From contig UQXI01000067.1 of NCBI GenBank assembly GCA_900544975.1, positions 1 to 7,236 of the forward strand: a stretch of DNA of 7,236 nt, read 5' to 3'. The first letter of the stretch is position 1; each line of letters begins with the position of its first letter. The stretch is from an uncultured Eubacteriales bacterium (GTDB taxonomy: Bacteria > Bacillota > Clostridia > Oscillospirales > Oscillospiraceae). Both the position numbers and the translations under genes were made by a program. The notes under the pieces are model-generated. The model saw only the letters and a list, made by a program, of their open reading frames with translations. It was not told the DNA's origin and made no database searches. Below, one piece after another: positions 1 to 5,419 of the stretch.

Positions 1-1435
1 CCTGGGCGTCGGTCATGTAGGGCGCTGGAATGTAATAGATTACGTTTTCTCCGTCATCTGTTAAAAGGATGGAGCCGTCCTCCTGCAAAACTGGCGTCAG
101 TCCTTCCAGGTTCAGGCGGAAGGAGAAGGCATAGCCGCTGGCCAGAGGCTCCTTCACCAGAATGATCTCCTTAATGTGGTAGCTGTACAGCTCATACTGG
201 AAGTCCACACCGGGGTAGACCTCCTCATACACCACCTGGGTCCGCAGGCGGGTGGGGGTGATCTGCTGGGTCAGAGTCAGTTCCTCGTCGTCAGCTTCTC
301 CCCGGAACAGATTCTTTGCCGCAGCAAACAGTCCGGCAATGCCGGTAGGAGCCTCTTCCTTCCGATCCGGATAAGTGATTTGTGCCGTAGCAGACCGGTT
401 ATAGGCAGGCTGAATGGATTCCGGCTCTGTGGCAGGAATTGTTTCCTCTGGCTCCGTCACAGACACTTCCACCGGTTTTGTAGTGGGAGCGATTTCCTCC
501 GCATTCTCGCCAGACACAGCCTCGGAAGGCAGTGTTGCCGCAGCTTCTGCGTCATCTCCAGTTGGTTCGGAAGCTGTTTCTCCCTCAGTCTTTTCCGGTC
601 CGGTCATCTCCGTGCTCTCCTGGGGCACTTCTAATCCTGTCGTTGTTGTGGGAGCCATGTCCAAATCGGTAACCACTGCGTTGTCTTCTAACGGCAACTC
701 TGCCCCTTCGCTCGAAACGATCCCGGTCCTGGCTTCCTGCTCCGTTTCGTCCGGTGCAACCCCTTCCGCTTCTGTCGCTGAAGTGGCTTCCGGCTCCGTT
801 TCTTCTGCTTCTGACACCGGAACAGGTTCCGGTTCCTCTGTTTCTGCAGTCGTCGCCATCTCCGTTTCTGGTTCTGTGACGGCCTCGCTCCCTTCTGTGA
901 CTGGGTCCGTAGCCTCCTCTGTGGCCGGGGTTGTTTCCTCCGGCTCCGGAGCCACTAGGGACAGCTCTATCCCCTGCTCGCCGCTGGCAGCGGAGAACAG
1001 GAAGCCACTGCTCAGATTCCCCGCAAAGGTCCGGCTCTCTTCCCCGTTCACCGTCCCATACCGGGGCTCCATTTCCACGTTTCTTCCGGGAGCCCCACGC
1101 CGCGTTCCAGTGCTTTGGAGCTCCAGCGTGTTGTCAATGTCCTCCCAGATCTCCCCGTCCAGGGTGTAGTGCACCGGTACCCCGTAGTTCACTGCCATGA
1201 AGCTTCCATCTTCCATCCGGAAGTGCTTCTCTCCCTCGCCCCGGTGTTCCGTGACCTCTCCTACCACCTGGCTACTAGCCTCGCCCGGCGCCAGTTCTTC
1301 TCCCACACCCGGTTCCGCCTCATAACCCCCTCCGGTGCCTGGGTCCCCTTCTGCCTGTGCCGCCACCGGCAATGCCTGCACCGTCAGCAGCACCGCCAGA
1401 ATCCATGCCAACATCCGTATTCCTGCTTTTTTCAT
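1..1435 (-). CDS. N-terminal part of a giant secreted RHS/DNRLRE-type surface protein (runs off left edge)
   Basis: The frame is open from ATG at 1435 to the window edge (478 codons, no stop). The start is supported by AGGGGAAG at 1450-1443, about 10 bases upstream. Residues 1-28 form a signal peptide: MKKAGIR, a hydrophobic stretch, and a likely cleavage site AQA/E after Ala28. Residues 57-105 carry the block VVGEVTEHR...KHFRMEDGSF...VHYTLDGEIWEDIDNTL. Residues 401-476 carry VVYEEVYPGVDFQYEL, then LVKEP, GYAFSFRLNLEGL, DGSILLTDDGE and IPAPYMTDA. From memory, these blocks match the N-terminal domain that precedes DNRLRE and RHS repeats in Firmicute wall-associated proteins, some of which end in toxin domains. 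Between them lies an acidic Thr/Glu/Pro linker, residues 161-345. The rest of the gene lies outside the window, so repeats and any C-terminal toxin cannot be judged. It likely acts outside the cell or at the surface. It has its own promoter downstream of the dinB terminator. Confidence 0.85.
   Translation of the reverse strand, partial: MKKAGIRMLAWILAVLLTVQALPVAAQAEGDPGTGGGYEAEPGVGEELAPGEASSQVVGEVTEHRGEGEKHFRMEDGSFMAVNYGVPVHYTLDGEIWEDIDNTLELQSTGTRRGAPGRNVEMEPRYGTVNGEESRTFAGNLSSGFLFSAASGEQGIELSLVAPEPEETTPATEEATDPVTEGSEAVTEPETEMATTAETEEPEPVPVSEAEETEPEATSATEAEGVAPDETEQEARTGIVSSEGAELPLEDNAVVTDLDMAPTTTTGLEVPQESTEMTGPEKTEGETASEPTGDDAEAAATLPSEAVSGENAEEIAPTTKPVEVSVTEPEETIPATEPESIQPAYNRSATAQITYPDRKEEAPTGIAGLFAAAKNLFRGEADDEELTLTQQITPTRLRTQVVYEEVYPGVDFQYELYSYHIKEIILVKEPLASGYAFSFRLNLEGLTPVLQEDGSILLTDDGENVIYYIPAPYMTDAQ
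401..955 (-). repeat. Low-complexity Glu/Thr/Pro-rich linker-coding region
   Basis: This stretch encodes residues 161-345 of the secreted RHS-type protein. It is dominated by Glu, Thr, Pro, Ala and Ser, with degenerate units such as PEETTPATE, VTEPETE, ETEPEATSATE and PEETIPATE. There are almost no aromatic residues and no Cys, so it is probably disordered and strongly negatively charged. A 29-base unit at 920-948 recurs at 428-456 with 25 of 29 identities. The offset is 492 bases, a multiple of three, so both copies are read in the same frame as PEETxPAT. The linker splits the conserved N-terminal domain, which is usually more continuous in this family. Extracellular spacers of this kind are often variable in length between strains; that they vary here is inference. 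Confidence 0.75.
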
Positions 1436-1536
1436 TCCTTTTCTTCCCCTTTTTCTTTCTATTTTTTCGCACAGGCAATCCCTTCTTCCAATTCCTTTCT
1501 GATATGTATATTCCTGGAATCCCCTGTACGACCTCA

Positions 1537-1565
1537 ACTTTAGCATCTTTTCCAAACATTGTCAA
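1537..1565 (-). promoter_or_regulatory. Sigma-A promoter of the RHS-type gene
   Basis: On the minus strand TTGACA (1565-1560) is followed by a 17-base spacer and TAAAGT (1542-1537). A TG one base before the -10 makes an extended -10. Transcription would start near 1530, leaving a leader of about 95 bases to the ATG at 1435. It lies downstream of the dinB terminator, so the surface protein appears to be transcribed on its own. Confidence 0.65.
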
Positions 1566-1625
1566 CAGCGTTTCTTCATCTCTCAATATCAAATTAGCAC
1601 CCATTGTCTCCCCGAACAATTTACC

Positions 1626-1672
1626 AAAAAAATAATCCCAGCTGTCAAATTCGAAAAACCTGGCAGCTGAGA
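1626..1672 (-). terminator. Rho-independent terminator of dinB
   Basis: Read on the minus strand, the arm TCTCAGCTGCCA (1672-1661) pairs with TGACAGCTGGGA (1647-1636) across a 13-base loop. The 12-position stem has one G-T wobble and one C/A mismatch. It is followed by TTATTTTTTT (1635-1626). The stem begins 36 bases after the dinB stop codon, the expected place for its terminator. Confidence 0.75.
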
Positions 1673-1707
1673 AATATTCTATTATGGGCATCCTCTGCCC
1701 TGATGGC

Positions 1708-2970
1708 TCATACTTCTTTGGTCACCCCAGTCCGCCGCTCCCGGGACAGGCCGCCGGCCATATGATCCAGCTCCGCTCCCAAGAATCGGGCCCTGCGAAT
1801 GGCATCCTCTCCAAATTGAGCCCGGAGGGCATCCACCGCCGCATCCAGCTTGGCCTTCCGCTCGTACTGTACCGGATCCACCGGGGAAAAGAGATCGAAC
1901 TGGCAATACCGCTCCCCGGACAGCTTGGTAACCTGAACGCCCATTTGCCGCAACGGTGTTTTTCGATCCCAGACCTCATCAAAGACCTGGCAGGCGGCTT
2001 CATAGAGTTCCTGGGTGATATCTGTCGTCCCGGCCATCTGCCGCTGATGGGTAATGTCCTGAAATTCCGGCGTCCGCAACGACACTGTAATACAGCTGCC
2101 ACTTTTGCGGTCCCGCCGCATTCGCATTCCCACCGTCTCACACAGACTCAGCAGCACCTGATGGGCCGTTCGCAAATCCGTCACATCTTGGGGCAAGGTC
2201 ACGGAATTGCCATACCCCTTATTTTCTGCTGGGCTCTGACGCACCGGATCGGCATTGCGGCCATTGGCAAAATGCCAGATGGTCTCCCCCGGCTTTCCCA
2301 GAGCCCGCCGGAGCTGTTCCAGGGGCGCATGTGCCAGTTCTCCAATGGTGCCAATGCCCATGCGCCGCAGCTTCCGCTCCGTGGCAGGGCCCACCAGAAA
2401 CAGCTCCCGAACCGGAAGCGGCCACAGCTTTTTGGGAATCTCCTCGGGAAACAGACTGTGGACCCGATTGGGTTTCTGAAAATCCCCAGCGATTTTTGCC
2501 AGTAGTTTATTGGAGGAAACGCCGATGTTGACCGTAAAGCCCAATTCCTGGTAAATTCGCTCCCGCAGCATCTCAGCAGCCTGCACCGGTGGGCCGTATA
2601 GGCTCTCGGTCCCCGTCATATCCGCCCAGGCCTCGTCAATGGAATACTGCTCCACCGCCGGGGCAACCTGGCGCAGCAATGTCACCATGTGCCGGGAGCA
2701 TTCCACATACAGGCCGTAATCCGGCTCCACCACCTTGAGATTCGGACACTTCTCCAGCGCCTGAAACAACGGCTCTCCCGTGTGAATGCCATAACGCTTG
2801 GCTGGGACGCTCTTAGCCAAAATGATGCTATGGCGGGAGGTTTTATTTCCAACCACTGCCGAAGGAATTTCCCGCAAATCCTCCTGTTCCCCCAAAATCA
2901 GCACCCGATGGGCCGCTGTCCAAGAGAGAAACGCACTGTTGGCGTCAATATGAAAAATCACTCGGGCCAT
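1708..2970 (-). CDS. dinB: DNA polymerase IV, Y-family translesion polymerase
   Basis: This 420-residue protein is an error-prone DNA polymerase that copies past damaged bases. The palm begins FHIDANSAFLSW, with the first catalytic Asp at 9 and the probable steric-gate Phe at 14. The second catalytic motif is YSIDEAW, with Asp112 and Glu113. TVNIGVSSNKLLAKIAGDFQKP (residues 146-167, quoted in two parts: TVNIGVSSNK and LLAKIAGDFQKP) closes the palm/fingers region. A thumb helix-hairpin-helix follows at 193-213 (VGPATERKLRRMGIGTIGELA), then a little-finger domain to about 350. QFDLF at 357-361 fits the QxxLF beta-clamp binding motif and is followed by a tail of about 60 residues ending DHMAGGLSRERR. 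That layout makes it longer than E. coli DinB (351) and typical of the clostridial form. The start ATG at 2970 has GGAGGG about 7 bases upstream. No LexA-type box is visible in the 150 bases before it. A terminator follows at 1626-1672, so it looks monocistronic. Confidence 0.95.
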   Translation of the reverse strand: MARVIFHIDANSAFLSWTAAHRVLILGEQEDLREIPSAVVGNKTSRHSIILAKSVPAKRYGIHTGEPLFQALEKCPNLKVVEPDYGLYVECSRHMVTLLRQVAPAVEQYSIDEAWADMTGTESLYGPPVQAAEMLRERIYQELGFTVNIGVSSNKLLAKIAGDFQKPNRVHSLFPEEIPKKLWPLPVRELFLVGPATERKLRRMGIGTIGELAHAPLEQLRRALGKPGETIWHFANGRNADPVRQSPAENKGYGNSVTLPQDVTDLRTAHQVLLSLCETVGMRMRRDRKSGSCITVSLRTPEFQDITHQRQMAGTTDITQELYEAACQVFDEVWDRKTPLRQMGVQVTKLSGERYCQFDLFSPVDPVQYERKAKLDAAVDALRAQFGEDAIRRARFLGAELDHMAGGLSRERRTGVTKEV

Positions 2971-3012
2971 ACCCGCCCTCCTCTCTGTTCCTGGTCCCTG
3001 GGGCCTGGAAGC

Positions 3013-3020
3013 ATTTTACA
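3013..3020 (-). promoter_or_regulatory. Possible -10 element for dinB
   Basis: On the minus strand TGTAAAAT (3020-3013) resembles a -10 box 42 bases upstream of the dinB ATG, within the most AT-rich part of the dinB/adh gap. No convincing -35 lies 16-18 bases further upstream, so the call is weak. The rest of the gap holds the divergent adh promoter. Confidence 0.3.
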
Positions 3021-3042
3021 TAAAAATTCACAACGAAAAGCC

Positions 3043-3071
3043 TTGACATGGGGCGGCCCGTCATGTATAAT
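3043..3071 (+). promoter_or_regulatory. Consensus sigma-A promoter of the alcohol dehydrogenase gene
   Basis: TTGACA (3043-3048), a 17-base spacer and TATAAT (3066-3071) match the consensus perfectly. Transcription should start near 3078, giving a leader of about 44 bases. An inverted repeat ACATG-N11-CATGT (3046-3066) spans the spacer and might be an operator. A promoter this strong suggests either high expression or tight repression. Confidence 0.9.
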
Positions 3072-3076
3072 GATGC

Positions 3077-3106
3077 TGCACAAATCAGTGCAAATTTATC
3101 GATAAA
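3077..3106 (+). promoter_or_regulatory. Two palindromes in the adh leader, candidate operators
   Basis: TGCAC (3077-3081) and GTGCA (3088-3092) form an inverted repeat with a 6-base centre, exactly at the predicted transcription start. Two bases on, TTTATCGATAAA (3095-3106) is a perfect 12-base palindrome lying before the ribosome binding site. Their placement suits repressor binding. The second has no loop, so it is more likely a DNA-level protein site than an RNA hairpin. No regulator is identified. Confidence 0.4.
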
Positions 3107-3121
3107 GAAAGGGCGATACCC

Positions 3122-4183
3122 ATGAAGATGAAAGGCTTTGCAATGTTAGGCATCGGTAAGACCGGTTGGATCCAAAAGGAGGTTCCCGCCTGCGGGCCTC
3201 TGGATGCCATCGTGCGCCCCCTGGCCGTCTCCCCCTGCACCTCGGATATCCATACCGTCTGGGAAGGCGCAATCGGCGAGCGGACCGACATGATTTTAGG
3301 CCACGAAGCAGTGGGCGAAATCGTAGAGGTGGGCAACCTGGTCAAAACCTTGAAACCAGGCGACCGGGTCATCGTTCCGGCCATCACCCCCGACTGGGGC
3401 AGCCTGGAAGCACAGGCCGGATATTCCATGCATTCTGGCGGCATGCTGGCCGGATGGAAGTTCTCCAACTTCAAAGACGGCGTCTTTGCGGAGTATTTCC
3501 ATGTCAACGAGGCCGACGCAAACCTCGCCCTTTTGCCGGAGAGCTTGGATCCTGCCGCGGCAGTCATGCTCAGCGACATGGTCCCCACTGGCTTCCACGG
3601 TGTGGAACTGGCTGACGTTCAGTTTGGCGACACCGTTTGCGTGGTTGGCATTGGTCCTGTGGGTCTTATGGCTGTGGCCGGCGCAGCTCTGCGGGGCGCG
3701 GCCCGGCTCTTTGCCGTTGGCTCCCGCCCGGTCTGCGCAGAGGCTGCCAAGGCCTATGGCGCCACAGACATCATCAACTACCGGGAGGGCGACATCGTCC
3801 AGCAGGTGTTGGATCAAACCCACGGTCATGGCGTAGACCGGGTCATCCTCGCCGGTGGCGACAACGACACCTTCCTTCAGGCTGTGAACATGGTGAAGCC
3901 CGGCGGATATATTGGTAACGTCAATTACCTGGGCAGCGGCGACTACGTCCGGATCCCCCGGGTGGAGTGGGGCTGCGGCATGGGCCACAAGACCATTCGC
4001 GGTGGCCTGATGCCTGGCGGCCGGCTGCGGATGGAGAAGCTGGCAGCTCTCATGGAAACCGGCCGGCTGGACACCTCCCGTCTGCTGACCCACCGTTTCC
4101 AGGGCTTTGAACACATGGAAGAGGCGCTGCTCCTCATGAAGGATAAGCCCCGCGACCTCATTAAGCCTGTGGTCATCCTGTAA
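3122..4183 (+). CDS. adh: Zinc-dependent, NADP-linked secondary alcohol dehydrogenase
   Basis: This 353-residue cytoplasmic enzyme interconverts secondary alcohols or ethanol with ketones or aldehydes, using NADP(H). It closely resembles the Thermoanaerobacter brockii and Clostridium beijerinckii isopropanol dehydrogenases (351 residues), as shown by MKGFAMLGI, AVSPCTSDIHTVWEGA, MLAGWKFSNFKDGVFAEYFH, PRVEWGCGM and EEALLLMKDKPRDLIKPVVIL (residues 333-353). Catalytic zinc ligands are Cys39, His61 and Asp152, with Glu62 beside them, matching the known Cys37/His59/Asp150 after a two-residue offset. The Rossmann motif is GIGPVG (177-182). Gly200, Ser201, Arg202 and Tyr220 match the residues that select NADP over NAD. 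ATG 3122 is chosen because AAAGGG lies 8 bases upstream; ATG 3128 would give the canonical 351 residues but sits 14 bases from that site. It has its own consensus promoter and a strong hairpin behind it. It probably disposes of reducing power during fermentation. Confidence 0.95.
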   Translation: MKMKGFAMLGIGKTGWIQKEVPACGPLDAIVRPLAVSPCTSDIHTVWEGAIGERTDMILGHEAVGEIVEVGNLVKTLKPGDRVIVPAITPDWGSLEAQAGYSMHSGGMLAGWKFSNFKDGVFAEYFHVNEADANLALLPESLDPAAAVMLSDMVPTGFHGVELADVQFGDTVCVVGIGPVGLMAVAGAALRGAARLFAVGSRPVCAEAAKAYGATDIINYREGDIVQQVLDQTHGHGVDRVILAGGDNDTFLQAVNMVKPGGYIGNVNYLGSGDYVRIPRVEWGCGMGHKTIRGGLMPGGRLRMEKLAALMETGRLDTSRLLTHRFQGFEHMEEALLLMKDKPRDLIKPVVIL

Positions 4184-4190
4184 TTCATGC

Positions 4191-4244
4191 GGGGTGGGAC
4201 GTCTCAAAACCCAGTTTGAGGCGTCCCGCCCTTTCCTCATTTTA
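4191..4244 (+). terminator. Strong hairpin terminator after adh
   Basis: The arm GGTGGGACGTCTCAAA (4193-4208) pairs with TTTGAGGCGTCCCGCC (4215-4230) across the 6-base loop ACCCAG, with two G-T wobbles. One or two more pairs are possible at the base. The tail CTTTCCTCATTTT is a broken T tract. It starts 9 bases after the adh stop and reaches the end of the convergent 88-residue gene, so it may also stop transcripts coming from the other side, although that strand lacks a T run. Confidence 0.8.
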
Positions 4245-4508
4245 GAATACCCATCGCAGCAAGCTCCAGCAATGGGTACGAATGGTATATTTTAGCTCCA
4301 GTACCCGCTCCCGCTCCTCTAAATGGACCCGGCAGAGAAAAATGAATGCTTCAATGCCCACATAAGACACCTCCCGCACACTGAGGACCTGATCAATGTC
4401 CATCCGATATAGTTGATGGTCCTCCCCCTCAAACCGGACCCGCAGTGGACGCAGACTGCCGCCAGTATCGCAAACAGAAATCACTTCGACTTTCTGATCC
4501 CGCTCCAT
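4242..4508 (-). CDS. Conserved-looking small protein of unknown function
   Basis: The protein has 88 residues, starting MERDQKVEVISVCDTGG and ending HCWSLLRWVF. The ATG at 4508 is chosen because GAGGTGA lies 4 bases upstream; an upstream in-frame TTG at 4574 falls inside the promoter and is rejected. There is no signal peptide or membrane segment. The pattern is alternating charged and hydrophobic, with Arg, Glu and aromatics (RVRFEGEDHQLYRMDIDQVLSVREV), and looks like a small beta-rich fold. From memory it recalls small proteins (KVEV... IDRVLDVR... W) often found beside dinB in Clostridia. Here dinB is about 1.3 kb away, beyond adh. That family link is tentative. The gene has its own promoter with a LexA-like box. 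It converges on adh and diverges from the HAD gene. Confidence 0.75.
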   Translation of the reverse strand: MERDQKVEVISVCDTGGSLRPLRVRFEGEDHQLYRMDIDQVLSVREVSYVGIEAFIFLCRVHLEERERVLELKYTIRTHCWSLLRWVF

Positions 4509-4532
4509 GCTCTCACCTCGAAATTTTGTTCT

Positions 4533-4544
4533 AAACTTTTGTTC
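4533..4544 (-). promoter_or_regulatory. LexA (SOS) box-like operator
   Basis: On the minus strand GAACAAAAGTTT (4544-4533) fits the core GAAC-N4-GTT of the Firmicute LexA box. It begins one base after the -10 element and covers the predicted transcription start, where a repressor would block initiation. The flanks deviate from the full CGAAC...GTTCG consensus. A second GAACAAAATTTCG follows directly (4531-4519), making a near-direct repeat. The sequence is AT-rich, so chance is possible. Confidence 0.4.
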
Positions 4545-4545
4545 T

Positions 4546-4574
4546 ATTTTATCATAGTACGCCGCAGTTTGCAA
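4546..4574 (-). promoter_or_regulatory. Promoter of the 88-residue gene
   Basis: On the minus strand TTGCAA (4574-4569), a 17-base spacer and TAAAAT (4551-4546) form a sigma-A promoter. TGA before the -10 makes it an extended -10. The predicted start near 4539 leaves a leader of about 30 bases. It lies back-to-back with the HAD gene promoter. Confidence 0.65.
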
Positions 4575-4611
4575 GGCGTCCTGCCTAACAAATTTTTCCT
4601 TGCCTCTCCTA

Positions 4612-4640
4612 TTGCAATCTCACAAATCGTCTGCTATAAT
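4612..4640 (+). promoter_or_regulatory. Promoter of the HAD-family gene
   Basis: TTGCAA (4612-4617), a 17-base spacer and a perfect TATAAT (4635-4640) preceded by TGC form an extended -10 sigma-A promoter. Transcription would start near 4647, about 36 bases before the ATG. Confidence 0.75.
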
Positions 4641-4682
4641 CCACCCTACACGTTTCTTTTGTCGAATCTTTGGGAGGCTGCT

Positions 4683-5342
4683 ATGGGAAAATACCCCTGT
4701 CTGGTACTGGACCACGATGACACTGTGGTCCAGAGTGAATCTACTGTAAATTATCCTGCCTTTTTGAAAGCTTTGGGTGTGCTCCGCCCTGGAATGACTG
4801 TCTCTCTTCGAGACTTTTCCCTCTGGACCTTCCAAGAGGGATTTACCGAAATGTGTGTTGGTCATTTTGACTTTACAGAGGCAGAGTTAGAGCAGCAATA
4901 TGACATCTGGCTGGACTATGTCATGACGCATACCCCCCCGTGCTTCCCTGCAATGTCCAATCTTTTGCAGCGGCAGCGGGAAAGCGGCGGCCTCATCTGC
5001 GTGGTGTCTCATTCTGCCCGGGAGAATATTCTCCGGGATTACGAAACCCATTTTGGCATGCGGCCGGACTGCATCTACGGCTGGGAATTGGGCCCTCAGC
5101 GGCGCAAGCCCTCCCCCTATCCCCTGGACCAAATTATGGGGGCCTACGGCCTCAGCCCCTCGGAGCTTCTGGTGGTAGACGACATGAAGTCGGGATTTGA
5201 TATGGCGCAAGCCCGGAGCGTCCCCTTTGCCTGGGCTGGCTGGGGACGGCAAAATCTGCCGGAAGTGGCCGCCTTTATGAAGGCCCACTGCCGCCTTTCC
5301 TTTGCCAGCCCAAGAGAACTGGAGCATTTTTTATTTGATTGA
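4683..5342 (+). CDS. HAD-superfamily hydrolase, phosphoglycolate phosphatase-like
   Basis: This is a 219-residue soluble protein. ATG 4683 is chosen because GGGAGG (4672-4677) lies 5 bases upstream and an extended -10 promoter precedes it. The four HAD motifs are visible. Motif I is LVLDHDDTVV, with nucleophile Asp10 and acid/base Asp12. Motif II is ICVVSHS, with Ser109. Motif III is Lys142 in RRKPSPYP. Motif IV is LLVVDDMKSG, with Asp166 and Asp167. The segment between motifs I and II (about residues 18-95) is a helical cap, and length and order fit subfamily IA, the group of phosphoglycolate phosphatase and pyrophosphatase-like enzymes. It therefore probably removes phosphate from a small metabolite; the substrate cannot be read from the sequence. 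No clear terminator separates it from smpB, 77 bases downstream, so some read-through into smpB is possible. Confidence 0.9.
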   Translation: MGKYPCLVLDHDDTVVQSESTVNYPAFLKALGVLRPGMTVSLRDFSLWTFQEGFTEMCVGHFDFTEAELEQQYDIWLDYVMTHTPPCFPAMSNLLQRQRESGGLICVVSHSARENILRDYETHFGMRPDCIYGWELGPQRRKPSPYPLDQIMGAYGLSPSELLVVDDMKSGFDMAQARSVPFAWAGWGRQNLPEVAAFMKAHCRLSFASPRELEHFLFD

Positions 5343-5373
5343 CCACCTTTCGCGTCTGATTTCTTGACAGCCA

Positions 5374-5382
5374 TGGTATAAT
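5374..5382 (+). promoter_or_regulatory. Extended -10 promoter element of smpB
   Basis: TGGTATAAT (5374-5382) is a perfect -10 with the extended TGn element, about 37 bases before the smpB start. A perfect TTGACA (5364-5369) sits only 7 bases upstream of TATAAT, too close to act as its -35. At the correct distance only GTCTGA (5354-5359) is found. The extended -10 may compensate for this. Confidence 0.6.
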
Positions 5383-5419
5383 GAATGTGGGCGTTTTAGG
5401 CAGAAGGAGGTGCGGAGTC

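Noticed and set aside
414..1169. Long Ser/Val/Ala-rich plus-strand open frame
   Set aside because: It is the exact antisense of the Glu/Thr/Pro linker of the minus-strand surface protein; its composition is what the complement of those codons gives.
1459..1503. In another minus-strand frame, a short tail RKELEEGIACAKK followed by a stop, suggesting a frameshifted small gene
   Set aside because: It needs an assumed one-base change, no homology supports it, and the region is better explained as leader plus promoter.
1320..1691. 123-codon minus-strand open frame between dinB and the surface-protein gene
   Set aside because: It contains the dinB terminator and the next gene's promoter, overlaps the signal-peptide coding region by 116 bases out of frame, and has only a weak ribosome binding site.
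3026..3033. ATTCACAA as a Rex redox-repressor site before adh
   Set aside because: Only one half-site is present; the other half matches poorly, so Rex control is not supported.
3296..4240. 314-codon minus-strand open frame
   Set aside because: It is antisense to the clearly recognised alcohol dehydrogenase gene and has no family features; an artefact of GC-rich codon use.
4509..4574. TTG-started 110-residue version of the small minus-strand gene
   Set aside because: Its start codon is part of the -35 element, so it lies upstream of the predicted transcript; ATG 4508 has a strong ribosome binding site.
4571..4603. Inverted repeat GCAAGG...CCTTGC between the divergent promoters
   Set aside because: Six-base arms with a 21-base gap that includes promoter sequence; easily expected by chance.
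4413..4682. In-frame upstream extension of the HAD gene
   Set aside because: The extension is antisense to the 88-residue gene and precedes the HAD promoter; GGGAGG and ATG 4683 mark the real start.
5381..5419. ATG at 5381 as start of smpB
   Set aside because: It overlaps the TATAAT box and so precedes the transcription start; no ribosome binding site is in front of it.
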